This document shows, one piece after another, positions 24,601 through 33,600 of a stretch of 64,000 bases of DNA. The position numbers were made by a program, and so were the translations under genes. The notes beneath the pieces are model-generated. The model was given only the letters and a program-made list of their open reading frames with translations, did not search any database and had not been told where the DNA came from. The stretch lies in NCBI GenBank assembly GCA_949126835.1, contig OX421503.1, positions 340,001 through 404,000 of the forward strand, read 5' to 3'. Position 1 is the first letter of the stretch; the number at the start of each line of letters is the position of its first letter. This DNA comes from Anisus vortex (taxonomy: Eukaryota; Mollusca; Gastropoda; Planorbidae).

Positions 24601-27600
24601 CACATTACTATGACTAGAATTATTTTTTAATGGAATTTTGTAGTGCAAAAATGAATATATTATAAAACATAAATATTATACTCTATATTAAAGACTTGAT
24701 GATATGAAAAGATTTTTACTGTAGTTGGTCAAACATATGAAAAATATAGAACACTACTGGCATCATATGTTCAAAAAATAAAAGTAAACTCACATTAAAA
24801 TTTGTAATTGAAAAATAATTTTGATCAGATTATTGCATTATTTTGTATTTCTTATTTATACTATACCTACCATATACTTGAATTTGTTCACAAACATTAA
24901 CACTTGAGTTATCAGTTTGACATCTTAAATTTCTAAGTGATGTTGAACTTTTCTGACTAATACCATCTACTTGTCCATCCAGACTACTGCTCACAATGAA
25001 ACTGTTTGTTAAGTCTAGCTTGGTGGTCGCCTGTAGTTTAATGTCAGAACCATTGACTAACTTGCAGCTTGACAAAGTGCAATTGTACAACGTGGTCGTA
25101 AGATTTAGTTCTGTTATCTGCCAAAGAACTGATGTTGACTGGCTAGTGGATACAACACAAGTCACATTGATCGTTGATCCTTCTTTGAAAAAACAAGTTT
25201 TGGCATCTGAAAATATAGAGCAAATTTTAACTTCTGGAAAAATAGATCACACTTTAGCCTTTGTAAATTTAGAGCAAACCTTAACATCTGGAAATATAGA
25301 ATAAACTTGAACATCTGGAAATATATATCACATTTTAACATCTGGAAATATAGAACCAACTTTAACATCTGGAAATTTAGATCACATTTTAACATCTGGA
25401 AATATAGAACAAACTTTAACATCTGGAAATTTAATCACATTTTAACATCTGGAAATATAGATCACACCTTAACATCTGGAAATATAGAACAAACTTTTAC
25501 ATCTGGAAATATAGATCAAACCGTAATATCTGGAAATATAGATCACACTTCAACATCTGAAAACATAAAACATACAACAAATTTAACATCTGGAAATATA
25601 GATCACACTTTAACATTTGGAAATATAGATCACACTTTAACATCTGAAAATAAAAAACATAGAAATATAGAACAAACTTTAACATCTGGAAATATATAAC
25701 ATAGAGTAAACTTTAACATCTGGAAATATAGATCACTCTTTAACATCTGCAAATATAGAACAAACTTTAACATCTGGAAATATATAACATAGAACAAACT
25801 TTAACATCTGGAAATATATAAAACAACTTTAACATCTGGAAATATAGAACAAACTTTAACATCTGGAAATATAAAACAACTTTGACATCTGGAAATATAG
25901 AACAAACTTTAACATCTGGAAATATATAACATAGAACAAAATTTAACATCTGGAAATATATAGAACAACTTTAACATCTGGAAATATAGAACAAACTTTA
26001 ACATCTGGAAATATAAAACAACTTCAACATCTGGAAATATAGATCACACTTTAAAATCTGAAAATATAAAACATAGAACAAATTTTAACATCTGGACTGG
26101 AAATATAGATCACATTTTAACATCTGGAAATACATAACAAACTTTAACATCTGGAAATATATAACATAGAACAAACTTTAACATCTGGAAATATATATAA
26201 CAACTTTAACATCTTAAAATATAGATCACACTTTAACATCTGGAAATATATAGAACAACTTTAACATCTGGAAATAGGTCTATATAACATAGAACAAACT
26301 TTAACATCTGGAAATATATAGAACAACTTTAACATCTGGAAATATTAAGCATAACTTTGCACTTAGATATAATTTAAGACATCAATTTAAATTACTAGAA
26401 CTGTGTTATGCAGCTACGTAGCCTACCGTAGTTCGACAAAGAAAAACTTCAATTTCCAGGTCTTATTGATTTAGTGTTGGTTGGTGTGAGTTGACTGATA
26501 GGGCTGGTGTATTAAGTTAATCATATCCTCTTGCTGCAAGTGGGTTGGTGTTGTTAATTACTTAGGTTTTATTAGAAAATATATTGAGCATTGGATGTGA
26601 GTTTCAGTAGAGAGAAGGGGGTAGAAATAGAACATTCGAAATATTACTTTAAATTAAATTGAATTTGTAACATTAATCAGATGGAAGTTGTATTTTGGCT
26701 TGTTTGTAAGTCGTAGATTGAATTTCTGAACCCTCGTAAAAAAAAACATGATTCTTGATTATCAACCCACCTGAGGAACCTTTCCGAATAGGAGACATAG
26801 AAATTTCAAGTTTTAATTTAGTCAGTTTTTATTCAGGTCTTGTTTTCATCAAGAGTAGAGTTATATTTCTTTTTTTATGTAGGGAATATTTATCGTATCT
26901 ACCCACTATTTATCGTATCTACCCACTATTTATCGTATCTACCCACTATTTATCGTATCTACCCACTATTTATCGTATCTACCCACTATTTATCGTATCT
27001 ACCCACTATTTATCGTATCTACCCACTATTTATCGTATCTACCCACTATTTATCGTATCTACCCACTATTTATCGTATCTACCCACTATTTATCGTATCT
27101 ACCCACTGTTTATTGTATCTACCCACTATTTATAGTATCTACCCACTATTTATCGTATCTACCCACTATTTATGTTATCTACCCACTATTTATTGTATCT
27201 ACCCACTATTTATCGTATCTACCCACTATTTATCGTATCTACCCACTATTTATCGTATCTATCCACTATTTATCGTATCTACCCACTATTTATCGTATCT
27301 ACCCACTATTTATCGTATCTACCCACTATTTATCGTATCTACCCACTATATATCGTATCTACCCACTATTTATCGTATCTACCCACTATTTATCGTATCT
27401 ACCCACTATTTATCGTATCTACCCACTATTTATCGTATCTACCCACTATTTATCGCATCTACCCACTATTTATCGTATCTACCCACTATTTATCGTATCT
27501 ACCCACTATTTATTGTTGTTGAACTTATTAAATTCTTAAATTCTACACTATTTGTTGAAGTACTACATCTTCTAAATGATATAAATTGAAAGGTTGGTGG

Positions 27601-30600
27601 TTATTATAATCTACTATAAGGTTCTATTAACTAAATCAAGTTTGGGACCGTTGTGAAAAAAAGACTACTTCACAGAAATTATTCTCCCCCCCCCCCCCCC
27701 CCCCCATTATTCAATGCTTCGGATCATCAGCAGGCAAGATATAAATTGAACCCAATATGAACTATAGTTATACCAGTGTCGTTAATGTACAAAAAAAAGT
27801 CGTTAAACCTGCTTGGTATGTTTCTAATGCTGCTTATCTGCATTGACAAGCCTTTTAAACTAGGTCATTTGTATTGATTGACAAACTGATAACGCCGTCG
27901 AGTAACGTCTTATCTTATACATTACAGACGCTCCTTCTATAAAGAAGATTTTTGCGTCCTACGCTCATCCGTGGTCATGTAAATAGTAAAGAAAGACTAA
28001 CAAATAGATTCTATTGTGTGTAGTTTATTTGGCACTTTGTTATGTTTAAAGGCAACGGTGAGTAATAAAGCTAGTTATGATAATACAAACCTAAAGTAGA
28101 ACCTCAAATCGGCAATGACTCAAGAGTCACAGGTTTAAGATATTAAGCGCCGAAGAGGATTAGCTTGCTAAGCTTTTGTTCAGCTAGCACCTGTCTGGAG
28201 ATCTATATCCACTACAACTACAACCAAGCTACGTATCCAATCTATATCCATTACAAACAAGCTATGTATCCAATCTATATCCAATACAACCAAGCTACGT
28301 ATTATTAAATCCAATGTTAAATCAGTTCCCCATATATGTGTCGGAAACTTGGAGAGTGGTACAAGCGGCCACCAACAGATTACACATTTTTATTAACAGG
28401 TGCCAAAGCAAATAGTCTAATAAATATCAAATAGTTTGATAAAATAGAAAGCTACCAGTTATACCTGATGTCTAACAGAAAATAATAGAAGACTAAATGT
28501 TTAAGTGATTATGAAGATTGATAAACTATTAGAAAATAATAGAAGACTAAATGTTTAAGTGATTATGAAGATTGATAAACTATTAGAAAGAAAATAATAC
28601 TATGATAATACAGTTAGACAAGCCATAGAATGGAAACATAATACAAAGATGTTTGAGCACGTCAGACATAAAGGAATGAGAGACTAAGGATGCTGGCAGA
28701 TTTTGATATGAATAAAAGAGAGCGGCAGGAGACCGTGAGTGACATGCATGGACAGACAGAGGTCTTGTGTTTATCAAGTGACATGCATGGACAGACAGAG
28801 GTCTTGTGTTTATCAAGTGACATGCATGGACAGACAGAGGTCTTGTGTTTATCAAGTGACATGCATGGACAGACAGAGGTCTTGTGTTTATCAAGTGACA
28901 TGCATGGACAGACAGAGGTCTTGTGTTTATCAAGTGACATGCATGGACAGACAGAGGTCTTGTGTTTATCAAGTGACATGCATGGACAGACAGAGGTCTT
29001 GTGTTTATCAAGTGACATGCATGGACAGACAGAGGTCTTGTGTTTATCAAGTGACATGCATGGACAGACAGAGGTCTTGTGTTTATCAAGTGACATACAT
29101 GGACAAAGGTCTTGGTGTTTATCAAGTGACATGCATGGACAGACAGAGGTCTTGTGTTTATCAAGTGACATACATGGACAAAGGTCTTGGTGTTTATCAA
29201 GTGACATACATGGACAAAGGTCTTGGTGTTTATCAAGTGACATACATGGACAAAGGTCTTGGTGTTTATCAAGTGACATGCATGGACAGATGTCTTGTGT
29301 TTATCAAGTGACATACATGGACAGACAGAGATCTTGTGTTTATCAAGTGACATGCATTGACAGACAGAGGTCTTGTGTTTATCAAGTGACATGCATGGAC
29401 AGACAGAGGTCTTGTGTTTATCAAGTGACATGCATGGACAGACAGAGGTCTTGTGTTTATCAAGTGACATGCATGGACAGACAGAGGTCTTGTGTTTATC
29501 AAGTGACATGCATGGACAGACAGAGGTCTTGTGTTTATCAAGTGACATGCATGGACAGAGGTCTTGTGTTTATCAAGTGACATACATGGACAAAGGTCTT
29601 GGTGTTTATCAAGTGACATGCATGGACAGACAGAGGTCTTGTGTTTATCAAGTGACATGCATGGACAGACAGAGGTCTTGTGTTTATCAAGTGACATGCA
29701 TGGACAGACAGAGGTCTTGTGTTTATCAAGTGACATGCATGGACAGACAGAGGTCTTGTGTTTATCAAGTGACATGCATGGACAGACAGAGGTCTTGTGT
29801 TTATCAAGTGACATGCATGGACAGACAGAGGTCTTGTGTTTATCAAGTGACATGCATGGACAGACAGAGGTCTTGTGTTTATCAAGTGACATGCATGGAC
29901 AGACAGAGGTCTTGTGTTTATCAAGTGACATGCATGGACAGACCGAGGTCTTGTGTTTATCAAGTGACATACATGGACAAAGGTCTTGGTGTTTATCAAG
30001 TGACATGCATGGACAGACAGAGGTCTTGTGTTTATCAAGTGACATACATGGACAAAGGTCTTGGTGTTTATCAAGTGACATACATGGACAAAGGTCTTGG
30101 TGTTATCAAGTGACATACATGGACAAAGGTCTTGGTGTTTATCAAGTGACATGCATGGACAGATGTCTTGTGTTTATCAAGTGACATACATGGACAGACA
30201 GAGATCTTGTGTTTATCAAGTGACATGCATGGACAGACAGAGGTCTTGTGTTTATCAAGTGACATGCATGGACAGACAGAGGTCTTGTGTTTATCAAGTG
30301 ACATGCATGGACAGACAGAGGTCTTGTGTTTATCAAGTGACATGCATGGACAGACAGAGGTCTTGTGTTTATCAAGTGACATGCATGGACAGACAGAGGT
30401 CTTGTGTTTATCAAGTGACATGCATGGACAGAGGTCTTGTGTTTATCAAGTGACATACATGGACAAAGGTCTTGGTGTTTATCAAGTGACATGCATGGAC
30501 AGACAGAGGTCTTGTGTTTATCAAGTGACATGCATGGACAGACAGAGGTCTTGTGTTTATCAAGTGACATGCATGGACAGACAGATGTCTTGTGTTTATC

Positions 30601-33600
30601 AAGTGACATGCATGGACAGAGATCTTGTGTTTATCAAGTGACATACATGGACAAAGGTCTTGGTGTTTATCAAGTGACATGCATGGACAGAGGTATTGTG
30701 TTTATCAAGTGACATGCATGGACAGAGGTCTTGTGTTTATCAAGTGACATACATGGACAAAGGTCTTGGTGTTTATCAAGTGACATGCATGGACAGATGT
30801 CTTGTGTTTATCCAGAAGTCTTGTGTTTATCAAGTGACATGTATGGACAGAAGTCTTGTGTTTATCAAGTGACATGCATGGACAGATGTCTTGTGTTTAT
30901 CAAGTGACATACATGGACAGAGGTCTTGTGTTTATCAAGTGACATGCATGGACAGATGTCTTGTGTTTATCAAGTGACATGCAGGGACAGACAGAGATCT
31001 TGTGTTTATCAAGTGACATACATGGACAGAGGTCTTGTGTTTATCAAGTGACATACATGGACAGAGGTCTTGTGTTTATCAAGTGACATGCATGGACAGA
31101 GGTCTTGTGTTTATCCAGAAGTCTTGTGTTTATCAAGTGACATACATGGACAGACAGAGGTCTTGTGTTTATCAAGTGACATGCATGGACATAGGTCTTG
31201 TGTTTATCAAGTGACATGCATGGACAGACAGAGGTCTTGTGTTTATCAAGTGACATACATGGACAGAGGTCTTGTGTTTATCAGGTGACATGTATGGACA
31301 GAAGTCTTGTGTTTATCAAGTGACATGCATGGACAGAGGTCTTGTGTTTATCAAGTGACATGCATGGACAGACAGAGGTCTTGTGTTTATCAAGTGACAT
31401 ACATGGACAGAGGTCTTGTGTTTATCAAGTGACATGCATGGACAGATGTCTTGTGTTTATCAAGTGACATGCATGGACAGACAGAGATCTTGTGTTTATC
31501 AAGTGACATACATGGACAGAGGTCTTGTGTTTATCAAGTGACATGCATGGACAGATGTCTTGTGTTTATCAAGTGACATGCATGGACAGACAGAGGTCTT
31601 GTGTTTATCAAGTGACATACATGGACAGAGGTCTTGTGTTTATCAAGTGACAAGCATGGACAGATGTCTTGTGTTTATCAAGTGACATGCATGGACAGAC
31701 AGAGGTCTTGTGTTTATCAAGTGACATGCATGGACAGACAGAGATCTTGTGTTTATCAAGTGACAAGCATGGACAGATGTCTTGTGTTTATCAAGTGACA
31801 TACATGGACAGAGGTCTTGTGTTTATCAAGTGACATACATGGACAGAGGTCTTGTGTTTATCAAGTGACATGCATGGACAGAGGTCTTGTGTTTATCCAG
31901 AAGTCTCGTGTTTATCAAGTGACATGCATTGACAGATGTCTTGTGTTTATCAAGTGACATGCATGGACAGACAGAGATCTTGTGTTTATCAAGTGACATG
32001 CATGGACAGAAGTCTTGTGTTTATCAAGTGACATGCATGGACAGAGGTCTTGTGTTTATCAAGTGACATGCATGGACAGACAGAGATCTTGTGTTTATCA
32101 AGTGACATGCATGGACAGAAGTCTTGTGTTTATCAAGTGACATGCATGGACAAAGGTCTTGTGTTTATCAAGTGACATGCATGGACAGAGGTCTTGTGTT
32201 TATCCAGAAGTCTTGTGTTTATCAAGTGACATGCATGGACAGAGGTCTTGTGTTTATCAAGTGACATGCATGGACAGAGGTCTTGTGTTTATCCAGAAGT
32301 CTTGTGTTTATCAAGTGACATGCATGGACAGAGGTCTTGTGTTTATCAAGTGACATGCATGGACAGAGGTCTTGTGTTTATCCAGAAGTCTTGTGTTTAT
32401 CAAGTGACATGCATGGACAGAGGTCTTGTGTTTATCCAGAAGTCTTGTGTTTATCAAGTGACATGCATGGACAGAGGTCTTGTGTTTATCCAGAAGTCTT
32501 GTGTTTATCAAGTGACATGCATGGACAGAAGTCTTGTGTTTATCAAGTTATTAAGTATCCTAAAATAAACTTGATGATAACTTTATGCCTAGAGAGCTTT
32601 TGAAAAAAATAAATTTTTTTGCTTTTCAATTTAAAAATTTGATTTTAATTTTGCTGTAAATATTTGTTGTTGTATTTATAGCGTTAAATTTTGTTTCGCT
32701 AAATGTAAATTTGCTGTTCAATAATTAATTTATTGAAGTAATTGAGAAACAATTATTGCGGTATGTTGGTAAATTTTGTTGTTATAATTTTAACATCTAA
32801 GATATACATTTATCTGCTTTACATTATCATTAAAATATTGTTAACAAGCTAAATTCCCCGGCGTAGCCCGCATAAAAATTAAATTGACCTTTATAAGCTA
32901 CAGATACAAAATGTCTAAACTACAATGCACAGAAAGTTTGAAAGCTATAGATCTAATAATTTGTAAAATATAATTTTTATTTACTGAAATCGTTTACGAA
33001 AGAAATTAAAATAAATTGTTTAGGCCTAATCTGGTTTTAAAAAAAAGTCTTTTAATTGAACACAAAGTCCGTGCAAGGACTATTCCTGTCGATAAGAATC
33101 CAACATTCGTCTACCGCGTGCATCTAAAATATAGGCCAATTAGGACATTTTACTTAATGAAAACATTTTGAGAACGTTTTTAGTCCGAAAATCTTGAAAA
33201 ATCGGTTTTTAAACAAAGCAATATGAATGTGAGAAAAAAAGTATTAAAAGAAAAAGAAATGTATGAGTGGGGAATCGTACATAGAAGTAGAAGAAGACGC
33301 TAACCACTACGCTAACCACGTACATGGAAGTAGAAGAAGACGCTAACCACTACGCTAACCACGTACATGGAAGTAGAAGAAGACGCTAACCACTACGCTA
33401 ACCACGTACATGGAAGTAGAAGAAGACGCTAACCACTACGATAAGGAAGACATATGTCAAAAGCGACACTGCAAAAGTAAGATATGAGACAATAAAGGTC
33501 ACGTGTCTTTAAATTAACCAATGGAAATCAGATACGACACACACTATAAGTTACTTTAAATATAGATAAATTGATACCTTTTTTTTCAATTAATGTCTAA

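Noticed and set aside
26755..27589. 249-codon frame with a STHYLSYLPTIYRIYPLFIV-type repeat
   Set aside because: Same peptide in all three frames because the 20-bp unit cycles through them; no independent sign of coding.
28583..30712. Many long overlapping open frames on both strands (up to 321 codons)
   Set aside because: They follow from a 39-bp repeat, a multiple of three without stops. They overlap each other, have no splice or signal context, and shift frame wherever a 35-bp variant occurs.
20182..32550. CRISPR-like spacing of direct repeats
   Set aside because: Units are contiguous minisatellites with no unique spacers of constant length, the DNA is eukaryotic, and no cas genes are present.
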